Translations under genes and position numbers: made by a program
In this document: piece after piece, positions 1-7,195 of the stretch
How the letters are laid out: the number at the start of each line of letters is the position of its first letter
Numbering within the stretch: position 1 is the stretch's first letter
The notes under the pieces: generated by a model
What the model was told of the DNA's origin: nothing
The model's input: the letters and a program-made list of their open reading frames with translations, nothing else
The model's database searches: none
From: Mycobacterium sp. shizuoka-1
Lineage (GTDB): Bacteria; Actinomycetota; Actinomycetes; Mycobacteriales; Mycobacteriaceae
NCBI RefSeq assembly: GCF_002723835.1
Contig: NZ_BEWG01000076.1
Coordinates: forward strand, 1 to 34,810
DNA: 34,810 nucleotides
Direction: 5' to 3'

Positions 1-81
1 ATCACCACCGACCCCACACCGGCATCGGCGGAATGACACCAATCGAGCGCCTACGCGTTCACAACCTACCCGTGAAGAACA
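1..81 (+). mobile_element. Right end of an IS481-type insertion sequence
   Basis: The transposase fragment runs to the inferred element end at position 81. The terminal bases GTGAAGAACA (72-81) would make a terminal repeat starting TGTTCTTCAC on the other strand, which fits the TG...CA termini common in this family. The left end is outside the window, so the inverted repeat cannot be confirmed. Confidence 0.6.
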
Positions 82-86
82 CCTAG
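3..86 (+). CDS. IS481-family transposase, C-terminal fragment (5' end outside window)
   Basis: The window opens inside a reading frame whose last 27 residues run HHRPHTGIGGMTPIERL and then RVHNLPVKNT before a TAG stop at 84-86. The HHRPH...GG.TP..RL pattern is the usual C-terminus of DDE (rve-type) transposases of the IS481/IS3 group, and the NLPVKNT ending is what I associate with actinobacterial IS481 members. The catalytic core lies upstream of the window. The stop codon falls in the sequence CCTAGC, which fits the NCTAGN target preference of IS481 elements. The stop therefore appears to be supplied by target DNA, not by the element. The last sense codon is AC plus the first target base, so it reads Thr whatever that base is. 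The family is fairly sure; intactness of the whole element cannot be judged here. Confidence 0.75.
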   Translation, partial: HHRPHTGIGGMTPIERLRVHNLPVKNT

Positions 87-87
87 C
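82..87. repeat. Probable IS target-site copy, CCTAGC (NCTAGN)
   Basis: CCTAGC directly follows the inferred IS end and matches the NCTAGN target of IS481-type elements. It supplies the transposase stop and is also the first sequence of the interrupted host frame, where it reads Pro-Ser. The partner copy should lie at the other side of the element, outside the window. Confidence 0.5.
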
Positions 88-606
88 GAGAACACCATCA
101 CCATCTGCTATGAAGACGCCGATCTGGGACAGAAGATCTTCACCAAGGCCGGCGACGCCGACCCCGACGCGTCGGCCATCGGTTCGGAGGACGCGACGTT
201 CTATCACGAGGCCGGACACATGGCGATCAGCCTGTACAACCTGCCGATCACCGGGAAAGAAGAAGACGCCGCCGATCAGCTGGCTGCCTACATCCTGCTG
301 ACGCCTGGCGACGACGGCAAGGCCGATCCAGAATCGATGGCAGCGGTGAAGAACTTCGCGCGGGCGTTCCAGGCATCGGCCTCGGCGCGCACCGAGCTGG
401 AGTCGGAGGATATGGCCGATGTGCACTCCCTGGATCAACAGCGCGTCTACAACCTGCAGTGCTGGATCTACGGCTCCGATCCCGAGGCCAACGCCGACAT
501 CGTGACCAAGGACGGTCTCCCCGAGGACCGAGCCGAAGAGTGCCCAGACGAGTGGAAGCAGTTGGAGAACGCCTGGTCGACGCTGCTCGACGAACACTGG
601 AAATAG
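82..606 (+). pseudogene. DUF4344-type putative metallopeptidase, 5' end removed by IS insertion
   Basis: The frame is open from 76 to the TAG at 604-606. From 91 on it reads NTITICYEDADLGQKIF, then YHEAGHMAISLYNLPITG and KEEDAADQLAAYIL. The HEAGH zinc motif (205-219) and the downstream EEDAADQ acidic motif are the hallmark of DUF4344 gluzincin-like proteins. The C-terminal Cys pair (QCWIYGSD and EECPDEW) also looks complete. Missing are the signal peptide and roughly the first hundred residues that family members carry before the zinc motif. No start codon with a ribosome site exists between the IS and the motif; the first ATG, at 220, lies after HEAGH and could not give an active enzyme. I therefore call it a disrupted gene. 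An alternative is a transcript driven from the IS end with a non-canonical start. Confidence 0.75.
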
Positions 607-615
607 GGAGAGACC

Positions 616-1434
616 ATGGGCCGTCGCCGCGCGATCCTCGTCGGCGTCGAGGGCGGGATCGGCCACGCGATCGCGCACGCGCTCGCCGCTGACGGCTGCG
701 ACCTCGGCCTCACCTGGTTCCGCGACGAGCTCGAAGCCACCCGCACCGCAACCGAACTGAAGTCGATCGACTCCTCCGCCGTCCTGGCCCGGCTCGACCT
801 CGGTGCACCGGAGGCGGCGGCCGAGGTCATCGCCGACCTGACCCGACGGCTCGGCGGTCTCGACGTCTTGGTGTGCAGCGCCGGCTACAACGAGCGCCCA
901 CAACCCGGTGCGGAGTTCGCGTCGTTGCGCCGCGTGGTCGAGATCAATCTGATCGGAATGTCGGCCGTGCTGCTGGCCGGTGCCGCCGCGTTGGCCGAGC
1001 AGGGCACCGGCGGGCGCATCGTGGTGGTGACCTCCGCTCACGAGAACATCCCGCTGCGCGATGCGCTCGGGTACACCGCGGCCAAGCACGGTCTGGGCGG
1101 TCTGACGAAGGGTCTGGCGCTCGAGCTCGCACCCCACGGCATCACGGTCAACAGCGTGGCGCCGGGCCCGATCGCCACGCGGATGACCGGTCATGAAGGT
1201 GAGGACGCGACTCTGTTGCCGCACAACGGAGTTCCGGCGGGGCGGCACGGCGCACCGGCCGAGGTCGCTGCCGTGGTCCGTTTCCTGGCCTCGGCGGAGG
1301 CGTCGTACGTCACCGGTTCGCGCTACAGCGTCGACGGCGGGATGGCCTTGATGGCGCAGCCGGCGCGACCGGTCACCGCGCCCAATCGGATCGATCGCGC
1401 GCTCCGCTCCGTCACCCGCAGCAGAAAACGGTGA
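616..1434 (+). CDS. Short-chain dehydrogenase/reductase (FabG-like)
   Basis: This is a 272-residue classical SDR, probably an NAD(P)-dependent oxidoreductase acting on a hydroxyl or keto group; the substrate is unknown. The dinucleotide-binding loop is LVGVEGGIGHA, a variant of TGxxxGIG with Val in place of Thr, and the usual NNAG reads CSAG. The catalytic Ser lies in VVTSAHE and the YxxxK pair in YTAAK, followed by the typical LALELAPHGITVNSVAPGP stretch. The end GSRYSVDGGMAL matches the family C-terminus, so length and core are normal apart from a basic tail. GGGAGAG at 606-612 is a good ribosome site for ATG 616. It starts 9 bases after the metallopeptidase remnant, so it was probably the second gene of that unit and may have lost its promoter or gained one from the IS. 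Confidence 0.85.
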   Translation: MGRRRAILVGVEGGIGHAIAHALAADGCDLGLTWFRDELEATRTATELKSIDSSAVLARLDLGAPEAAAEVIADLTRRLGGLDVLVCSAGYNERPQPGAEFASLRRVVEINLIGMSAVLLAGAAALAEQGTGGRIVVVTSAHENIPLRDALGYTAAKHGLGGLTKGLALELAPHGITVNSVAPGPIATRMTGHEGEDATLLPHNGVPAGRHGAPAEVAAVVRFLASAEASYVTGSRYSVDGGMALMAQPARPVTAPNRIDRALRSVTRSRKR

Positions 1435-1554
1435 ACCCGGCAACGCCCAAATCCAAGATTGAGGATGCCTGATCAGCGCGAATGCTGTGTAATTGTCAAT
1501 TGTGCTAATTGATCAGGTGGTGCGCCCGCGCAGGACAACAGCTCTCAGTACTCC
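1435..1554 (+). promoter_or_regulatory. AT-rich leader of the kinase/glycosyltransferase operon with an 8-bp inverted repeat
   Basis: This gap holds the only AT-rich patch nearby (about 1484-1512). It has three AATTG copies and a perfect inverted repeat, CCTGATCA (1468-1475) and TGATCAGG (1510-1517), enclosing the patch. It is the obvious place for the operon promoter and an operator. No convincing -35/-10 pair could be fixed. A 15-codon frame at 1465-1512 (MPDQRECCVIVNCAN) lies inside it but has no properly spaced ribosome site. Confidence 0.4.
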
Positions 1555-2541
1555 GTGACCGCTGTCCACCCGCTGCCCCCTGCCGCCCAGGACTTCCGGG
1601 AGAGGGTGGTGGGCGATGCGCTGCGCGCGGCGGCGGCGGTCACGCCGCAGTGGCTGCGGATCGCCGGCCGCGACGTCCGCGTCGACGTCGCCGACCCCGA
1701 GGTGGGCGATGCGCTGCTGCCTGCGCTACGACATCATCTCGGTCAGCCCGGCGCGCCGATCACCGCCCGGCTCGTCGTCTGGAGCACCCCGCTCGGCCCG
1801 TTCCCTTGGGGCCCCGCGCATCTGGGCCGCGGCGGCGCCGTCGCCGGCCTGTCCCACGGCCCGGTGCGGGCCTGCGCGGCAGCCGACGAAACCAGCCTGG
1901 TCCTCTGGGACAGCGAACGGCGTCTGGCCTGCTGTTGGTTCGCCGGGATCCACGGCGTCACGCGCTGGGATCGGGCCGCACCGCTTCGGACGGCGCTGCA
2001 TTTCGCGCTGACGGATCGCCGGCATCAGCTCATCCATGCGGCGGCGATCGGCTCGGCCGGGCGTGCTGCATTGCTGGCCGGACCGGGCGGTTCCGGTAAG
2101 TCGACGACGACGTTGGCCTGCCTGGAGGCCGGGCTGCAGGTGGTCGGCGACGACTATTCGGTGATCGAACTCGACAACGGCGCCGCACGGACCTGGAATC
2201 TGTACCGCTCGATCAAGGTCGGTGAGCGCGGTCCGGCGGGCCGCGACGACCGCCGGACGCTCATTGTGGGCGAGGACCTGCCGGGCGCGGTGACGGACTG
2301 TCTGGATGTGGTGGCGATCCTGCTCCCCCGCGTCGGCGACGCCGCGGATTCGACCCTGACGCCCGCCAGCCCCGCCGAAGCTCTGCGCGCGCTGGCGCCG
2401 TCGACGCTGTTGCAAGCTCCGGAGGAGGACGCACCGAGCCTTGGGCTCCTCGCCGAACTCGCACGCACCGCGCCGGCGTTTGCGCTCACGCTCGGTGCTG
2501 ACCGGGGTGTCCCCACCATCGCCGATCTGGTCGCAGCATGA
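1555..2541 (+). CDS. HPr kinase/phosphorylase-like P-loop protein
   Basis: This 328-residue protein has a C-terminal HprK-like kinase fold. The P-loop GPGGSGKST is at residues 176-184, preceded by HAAAIGSAGRAALLAG, and is followed by VVGDDYSVIE (about 197-205), whose Asp pair corresponds to the catalytic and magnesium-binding acid of HprK relatives. The N-terminal 160 residues are not recognised. True HprK phosphorylates HPr Ser46, but no HPr is seen here. HprK-like proteins of this shape occur in lasso-peptide and other peptide-modifying clusters, where some phosphorylate the peptide. It starts at GTG 1555; an in-frame stop at 1510 limits upstream extension. Its stop overlaps the next start (ATGA), so it is translationally coupled to the glycosyltransferase. 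The kinase assignment is good; the substrate is unknown. Confidence 0.75.
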   Translation: MTAVHPLPPAAQDFRERVVGDALRAAAAVTPQWLRIAGRDVRVDVADPEVGDALLPALRHHLGQPGAPITARLVVWSTPLGPFPWGPAHLGRGGAVAGLSHGPVRACAAADETSLVLWDSERRLACCWFAGIHGVTRWDRAAPLRTALHFALTDRRHQLIHAAAIGSAGRAALLAGPGGSGKSTTTLACLEAGLQVVGDDYSVIELDNGAARTWNLYRSIKVGERGPAGRDDRRTLIVGEDLPGAVTDCLDVVAILLPRVGDAADSTLTPASPAEALRALAPSTLLQAPEEDAPSLGLLAELARTAPAFALTLGADRGVPTIADLVAA

Positions 2542-3626
2542 GCTGCGTGCTCGTCGTGGACGAGGAACCTCCGCGGGTCGGCCATGACGGCGGCGCTGCC
2601 CGGATGCTCGAACTGCTGCGGCTGCTGCGCGCCGACGGGCACCGCGTCGCCTTCGCCAGCCGACGACCGTCCGCTGCCGACCAGCCCGCACAGCTCGCCA
2701 ACCTCGGCGTCGTGCCCGTGCAGCGCCACACCGCCGACTGGCTCGCTGCGCACACGCCCGACGCGGTCATCGCCAGCCGACTCCGGGTTGCGGGGGAAGT
2801 GCTCCCAGCCGTCCGAACGCACAGCCCGGCAAGTCGTTTCGTGTACGACGCCACGCACGTCGAGCATCTGGCCAAGTACCGGTTGGCCAAGCTCACCGGG
2901 AACCGGCCACTGCTCGCGGCCGCTGTCGCGGACAAGGCCGCCGAACGCGAGGTGGTGGCCGGCGCCGATGCCGTCGTGGCCGTGTCGGAGGAGGACGCCG
3001 GCGAGCTGCGCCGCCTGCACGCCGAAGCCGATGTCCACATCGTCCCCGCGGTGCACGCTCACGCGGACAGCACCGATCTGGCGGCGGGAGCTCGGAAGGG
3101 AATCGTGTTCCTGGGCTACCTGGGCATGGCGGAGAACGAGCTGGCGGTCCGCCGCCTGGTGGACCAGGTGTGGCCGCAGATCGAGACAATCGCCGGGCCC
3201 ACCCCGTTGACGGTGATCGGTGCCGCACCCCCAGCGTGGCTGCTCGCCGCGGCGAACGACCGGCCCGGCCTGTCTGTCACCGGACGGCTGGCCGATGTCG
3301 ACGCCGCATTACGCCAGGCGGCGGTGATGGTGGTTCCGCTCACCGGCGGTGCCGGAGTGAAAACCAAAGTGCTGCATGCCTTCGCACGATTCCTCCCGGT
3401 CGTCGCAACTGCCGACGGACTGCGCGGCGTACCGGCCGCATCCGGAATCCACGCGCTTCGGGCCGACGGCGACGCCGACCTGGCCGAGTGTGCCGCGCGG
3501 GTACTGCGGGACCCGGAGCTGGGCGCCGAGCTTGCGCGACGCGCCGCCGCCTTGTTGCGGGAACGATTCAACGACGACGTGAACCGGGCCGCCCTGTGCG
3601 CCGCGCTGAGGTGCCACCGTGTCTGA
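2538..3626 (+). CDS. GT-B glycosyltransferase (group 1/GT4-like)
   Basis: This 362-residue protein has a two-domain GT-B layout. The N-terminal half has the VGHDGGAARMLELLRLL start, where a Gly-rich acceptor loop lies after the first strand, and a VYDATHVEH segment. The C-terminal half has GIVFLGYLGMAENE, PLTVIGAAPP, LSVTGRLADVDAALRQA, MVVPLTGGAGVKTKVLHA and FARFLPVVAT. In GT4 enzymes the GGAGxKxKxLEA region binds the nucleotide-sugar donor. Here it reads GGAGVKTKVLHAFA, with His-Ala in place of the usual Glu-Ala. There is no signal peptide or membrane segment, so it is probably cytoplasmic. ATG 2538 overlaps the kinase stop by four bases, and the stop overlaps the next GTG by eight. The sugar and acceptor cannot be told from the sequence. 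Confidence 0.75.
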   Translation: MSCVLVVDEEPPRVGHDGGAARMLELLRLLRADGHRVAFASRRPSAADQPAQLANLGVVPVQRHTADWLAAHTPDAVIASRLRVAGEVLPAVRTHSPASRFVYDATHVEHLAKYRLAKLTGNRPLLAAAVADKAAEREVVAGADAVVAVSEEDAGELRRLHAEADVHIVPAVHAHADSTDLAAGARKGIVFLGYLGMAENELAVRRLVDQVWPQIETIAGPTPLTVIGAAPPAWLLAAANDRPGLSVTGRLADVDAALRQAAVMVVPLTGGAGVKTKVLHAFARFLPVVATADGLRGVPAASGIHALRADGDADLAECAARVLRDPELGAELARRAAALLRERFNDDVNRAALCAALRCHRV

Positions 3627-4293
3627 CTGGTCAGCCACCGCGGTCGCCGCGGTGATTCCCGCCCGCCCGCACGAGCCCTTCCTCGGTGCGGCAATCAGAT
3701 CGGCGCTGAGCCAGCCCGAGGTCGTGGAGGTTCTGGTCGCGACATGTCAATCTACCTCGCCGACAGCACAATTGGTACGCGATCACCCCGACCCTCGAGT
3801 CCGGTTGGTGCGCTCGCACGGATCGTCCGCCGGCGAGAATCTGGACGCCGCGGTCGCCGCGGTGAGCGCGCCATGGGTGGCCTTTCTCGATGCCGACGAC
3901 ATGTGGCCGGCCGGGCGCATCGGTACCGGATTGCGCGCCGCCGACGCGGCACCTTGCGTCCAGATCGTCGCAGGCCGCCAGCAGTTCATGGACGAAACCG
4001 GTTGCGTCCTTTCGGTAATCACCCCCGCGCCCCTACTCGGCACGGTGCTGGTGCGCCACGAGGCGATCGACCAGATCGGCCCCTTCGGGGACGGCATGGT
4101 CGCCCAGATGCGCTGGTTGTTGCGCGCGGCCGAAATCGGCATTCCCACGCTGGAGTTATCCGAGGTCACGCTCCTGCGGCGGTCCCACGCGGGTAATGTC
4201 AGCCGAGTCCACCGGGGCGATCTGCACCAGGCGTATCTGACGCTGGCTCGCCAGCGGATCACCCGACAGCGGACATCACGAGGAGGGGCGTGA
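3619..4293 (+). CDS. GT-A (family 2-like) glycosyltransferase, short
   Basis: This 224-residue protein is a GT2-type enzyme. It has the N-terminal AVIPARPHEPFLGAAIRSAL strand-helix, then GENLDAAVAAV and WVAFLDADDMWPAGRI. The DAD is the metal and nucleotide-sugar binding DxD motif, and DADDxW is typical of GT2 domains. It resembles the compact glycosyltransferases found in some peptide-modification clusters, being shorter than polysaccharide synthases and lacking membrane helices. GTG 3619 overlaps the previous stop. Its own TGA overlaps the ATG of the ABC transporter, and the transporter's ribosome site AGGAGGGG (4281-4288) lies inside this gene. The donor and acceptor are unknown. It may add a second sugar after the GT-B enzyme, which is inference from order only. 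Confidence 0.7.
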   Translation: MSDWSATAVAAVIPARPHEPFLGAAIRSALSQPEVVEVLVATCQSTSPTAQLVRDHPDPRVRLVRSHGSSAGENLDAAVAAVSAPWVAFLDADDMWPAGRIGTGLRAADAAPCVQIVAGRQQFMDETGCVLSVITPAPLLGTVLVRHEAIDQIGPFGDGMVAQMRWLLRAAEIGIPTLELSEVTLLRRSHAGNVSRVHRGDLHQAYLTLARQRITRQRTSRGGA

Positions 4294-5963
4294 TGGGCAG
4301 GACCGAACTTCGCGCACTGTGGCTGCTGCTGCGCGGCCACCGGGCCCGCTTCGCCGCCGGTATCGCATTGCTGGGGCTGCAGTCGGCGGCGCTGCTGCCG
4401 ATCACGCTGTTGGTGCACAACATCTTCGCGGTCGCGATCCCTGCCTCGAACAGCCGGGCGGTGCTGGTGTCCGGTGTGGGAGTTCTGGCGCTGTTCATTC
4501 TCTCCGCGGCGCTGTCGCTGTTCGCCCGGCGGATGATCCTGATCGGGCTCTTCCAGAGTGTCGCCGCGCTGCGCCGTCAGGTCCTGGCCCGCATCCACGA
4601 CCTGCCGTTGGCCTGGCACGAGCGACAGGACATCGGACGACTGCACGCCGCATTGGTGCTTGACGGTGAACGCCTGGAAAGCTCGCTGCCCGCCGTCGTG
4701 GTGGTGGCGCAGGCGATTGTGGTCGGGATCCCGCTGACGGTGGTCGCGATCGTCCTCAGTCCGCTGCTCGCCGCGGTGGTGGCGGTGATCGCCCCGCTGT
4801 TGTTGTTGCTCAACGCCAGATTGAAACGACGCACCGAATGGGCGATCCAGCGCTGGATGCTGACCCATCGCGCCTACGCCGCCCACGTTCTGGGCACCCT
4901 GCGAACGATGCGCCTGATCCGCACCCGCGGCGTCGACGAGGCGGAACTCGCCGTCGCCGAAGAACGGATCAACGCACTGGATACCGACAGCTTCGGCAAG
5001 GCCTGGGCGTCGAGTATCGCGACGATCGTCAACGGCGCGATCGCCGGAATCGCAGGCAGCACAATCCTCGTCGTCGGGGGTGTGATGGTTTCCAACGGCG
5101 CGTTGTCGATCGGCTCGCTGATGGCGTTCTATGCGGTACTGGCGCTGTTGCTGCGCAGTGTGACCGGAGCAGCCGGCGCCGGCGCGAGCCTGATGGTCGC
5201 CGCCGCGGCGCTGCTGCCCCTGCAGGCGATCATCGCCGACCCGCAACCGCCGGTCTACAGCGGCACGCGACGGGAACCCTTCGACGGTTACGTCGCGCTG
5301 CGCGGCGTCACCTTCGGCTATCGTACGCTGCCCGTGCTGCACGATGTCGACTTCGCGATCGCCCCGGGCGAGCGGGTGGCGGTGATCGGCGAGAACGGCT
5401 CGGGCAAGTCGACTCTGGTGCGGCTGATATTGGGACTCGATCGGCCGTGGAGCGGCGTGGTCGAGGTGAGCGGCCATCCGCTCGACGATCTCGAGGTGGC
5501 GGCACTGCGCAGGCAGATCGGCGTCGTCCTCCAGGAGACGATCATCCGTCCCGGCACGATCCGCCAGAACGTCGCTTTCGGACGCCCCGATCTGACCGAC
5601 GCACAGGTCGACCGAGCGCTCGCGTCGGCCGGGATCACCGAGATGCTCGACCACCGGTTCCCCGACGGCGTGGACACCGATGTCGGTGACGACGGGTCGC
5701 GTCTCAGCGGTGGTCAGCGGCAGGCGATTTCCTTGGCCCGGGCCCTGCTCGGCGATCCGCGGCTGCTGATTCTCGACGAGCCGACGAACCATCTCGACAC
5801 CGTGTCCATCGAGCGCCTGCAGAGCGTGGTGGACGCGATGCATCCCCCACCGGCCGTCCTGATCATCACGCACGACGCGGCGATCGCCGCCTGGGCCGAC
5901 CGCGTCGTCCGAATCGAGAACGGCACGGTCAGGTCCGATCCGCTCCTGGTGGAGCGACCGTGA
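4293..5963 (+). CDS. ABC exporter, fused membrane and ATPase domains
   Basis: This 557-residue half-transporter has a type I exporter architecture. The N-terminal six-helix region spans roughly residues 10-300, with hydrophobic blocks around FAAGIALLGLQSAALLPIT, VSGVGVLALFILSAALSLF, VVVVAQAIVVGIPLTVVA and IGSLMAFYAVLALLL. The ATPase domain follows with Walker A GENGSGKST (366-374), a Q-loop at VLQE, signature LSGGQ (471-475), Walker B LLILDEP (about 491) and the His switch in LIITHD. It would act as a homodimer or with an unseen partner, driving export. No C39 peptidase domain is present, so it would not cleave a leader peptide. ATG 4293 is preferred over GTG 4290 because it sits at a better distance from AGGAGGGG. 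Within the operon it is the likely exporter of the product modified by the kinase and transferases. Confidence 0.9.
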   Translation: MGRTELRALWLLLRGHRARFAAGIALLGLQSAALLPITLLVHNIFAVAIPASNSRAVLVSGVGVLALFILSAALSLFARRMILIGLFQSVAALRRQVLARIHDLPLAWHERQDIGRLHAALVLDGERLESSLPAVVVVAQAIVVGIPLTVVAIVLSPLLAAVVAVIAPLLLLLNARLKRRTEWAIQRWMLTHRAYAAHVLGTLRTMRLIRTRGVDEAELAVAEERINALDTDSFGKAWASSIATIVNGAIAGIAGSTILVVGGVMVSNGALSIGSLMAFYAVLALLLRSVTGAAGAGASLMVAAAALLPLQAIIADPQPPVYSGTRREPFDGYVALRGVTFGYRTLPVLHDVDFAIAPGERVAVIGENGSGKSTLVRLILGLDRPWSGVVEVSGHPLDDLEVAALRRQIGVVLQETIIRPGTIRQNVAFGRPDLTDAQVDRALASAGITEMLDHRFPDGVDTDVGDDGSRLSGGQRQAISLARALLGDPRLLILDEPTNHLDTVSIERLQSVVDAMHPPPAVLIITHDAAIAAWADRVVRIENGTVRSDPLLVERP

Positions 5964-7102
5964 ACGGCGTTGTCGCCCGGCTCGCCGCGCTGGACTGGCC
6001 GACCATTCCCGATGTCAACCTGCCGTTTCCGACGCCCGCGCAACTCGACCTGGCCAAGGCGGCGCTGCTGCCCGCCGATGTCGCCGCGCCCGCCTGGCAG
6101 CGGTGGAAAGGCCGCGGGCTGACGCTGGAGACGGTGGATGACGCCTCCGCGCGGCTGTTCTCCCGGCTGTGGGCCAACCGGGAATCGGCCGGGATCGACG
6201 ACGAAGACCTCGCTCTGCTCAAGGGCGTCTACCGCCAGACGCTCGCGCACAACGCCGTCGCCCTCAGTGCCGGCTTGGAGTTGACGCAATCGCTTGTCGA
6301 CGCGGGCATTCCGGTGGTGTTCATCAAAGGTGCGGCCATGATCGCCATGGCGGCCGGCCAGCTCGGACTGCGCCGCATCAACGACGTGGACGTCCTGATT
6401 CCCGAAGCCGACGCCGTGCGCGCGATGGCGCTGTTCCGCGCGGCCGGTTGCCAGGTCAAGTGGGAGGCCGACGAGACGTTCATCGGCACTCAGCACGCGT
6501 GTACATTCCGGGATGCGAACGAAGCCGAGATCGATGTGCACTGGTGGGCCTACAAGCTCGCCGGTGACGACCAGCCGGTGTTCGACACCGCGCAACCGGC
6601 GACGTTGCTCGGCCGCGATGTCCTCGTCCCCTCGGCAACGGAGTGCCTCATCGGCGCGGTTGCCGGTGCGTTCATCGGACCGTCGGGTTCGCCGCTGCGC
6701 TGGATCGCCGACGCGGTGTTCCTGCTCGAGAACTCGGCGATCGAGTGGGATTACCTGCTGGAGCGGGCGGGGCGACCGGGATTGACGACGGGCCTGACCG
6801 CCGGACTGACGTTCTTGGCGAGCGAGTTCGACGCGGCGGTCCCGCGCCGGGTCATCGACGAATTGCGCCGACGGCCCGTCGGCTGGCGTGAACGGGGAGC
6901 TCACTGGGCGGCGTGCGAGGGCCGCCGCCCGGGCCGCAAGCTGTTGTTCCAGCTCGAACAGCATCGCGCCCGGCGAGCACGCTATACCGCAGATGTGCCG
7001 CGCGATTTCTTGGGCCACATCGCCCAGGTCACCGGGGCCAGGACGGGACGGCGCCGCGATGTCCTGCGTCGGGTGTGGGTCAAAGCGACGGACCCCGAAT
7101 AA
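5960..7102 (+). CDS. NTP_transf_5-type nucleotidyltransferase-like protein
   Basis: This 380-residue protein contains IPVVFIKGAAMIAMA, then LRRINDVDVLIPE and later AEIDVHWW. These match the K-G-x(n)-R-x-x-x-D-x-D pattern of the NTP_transf_5 group, in which the two Asp residues would bind metal for nucleotidyl transfer. Proteins of this family are common companions of HprK-like kinases and ABC exporters in lasso-peptide and related clusters, where their reaction is mostly unproven. The rest is alpha-helical and Arg-rich near the C-terminus. GTG 5960 overlaps the transporter stop, making it the last gene of the five-gene coupled operon. The family call is fairly safe; activity is inferred from motif only. 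Confidence 0.7.
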   Translation: MNGVVARLAALDWPTIPDVNLPFPTPAQLDLAKAALLPADVAAPAWQRWKGRGLTLETVDDASARLFSRLWANRESAGIDDEDLALLKGVYRQTLAHNAVALSAGLELTQSLVDAGIPVVFIKGAAMIAMAAGQLGLRRINDVDVLIPEADAVRAMALFRAAGCQVKWEADETFIGTQHACTFRDANEAEIDVHWWAYKLAGDDQPVFDTAQPATLLGRDVLVPSATECLIGAVAGAFIGPSGSPLRWIADAVFLLENSAIEWDYLLERAGRPGLTTGLTAGLTFLASEFDAAVPRRVIDELRRRPVGWRERGAHWAACEGRRPGRKLLFQLEQHRARRARYTADVPRDFLGHIAQVTGARTGRRRDVLRRVWVKATDPE

Positions 7103-7155
7103 TTGACTGAGCCGTCAGGCTTGACGCCGCCGTCGCCCCGGCGCACTGTGAGGTA

Positions 7156-7167
7156 AGTCATATGACT
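7156..7167. promoter_or_regulatory. 12-bp perfect palindrome AGTCATATGACT upstream of the ferritin-like gene
   Basis: The palindrome lies 29 bases before ATG 7196, in the 93-base gap between the kinase operon and the di-iron protein. A perfect 12-bp palindrome at this distance could be an operator or overlap the promoter. No known regulator consensus was recognised. Confidence 0.4.
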
Positions 7168-7195
7168 CGCTCATATCGGGGAGAAAGGCGGACGC

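Noticed and set aside
76..96. 8-bp direct repeat AGAACACC (76-83 and 89-96) as the IS target duplication
   Set aside because: The first copy overlaps the IS terminus and the spacing does not suit a duplication. The NCTAGN site at 82-87 explains the junction better.
110..301. 63-codon frame starting at ATG 110
   Set aside because: It overlaps the DUF4344 remnant out of frame, is Arg/Pro/Thr-rich as expected from shifted GC-rich coding sequence, and the HEAGH frame explains the region better.
1465..1512. RiPP precursor peptide MPDQRECCVIVNCAN for the kinase operon
   Set aside because: Far too short for leader plus core, no spaced ribosome site, and no Ser/Thr for a kinase or O-glycosylation. 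Kept only as a low-level uORF remark.
3783..5873. Very long open frame (696 codons) on the minus strand opposite the ABC exporter
   Set aside because: Its product is dominated by Gln, Arg, His and Asp with no domain, the pattern of a high-GC antisense shadow. The plus strand encodes a textbook transporter with all motifs.
1555..7102. Calling the operon a complete lasso-peptide cluster
   Set aside because: No precursor, RRE (B1), protease (B2) or Asn-synthetase-like cyclase is present in the window.
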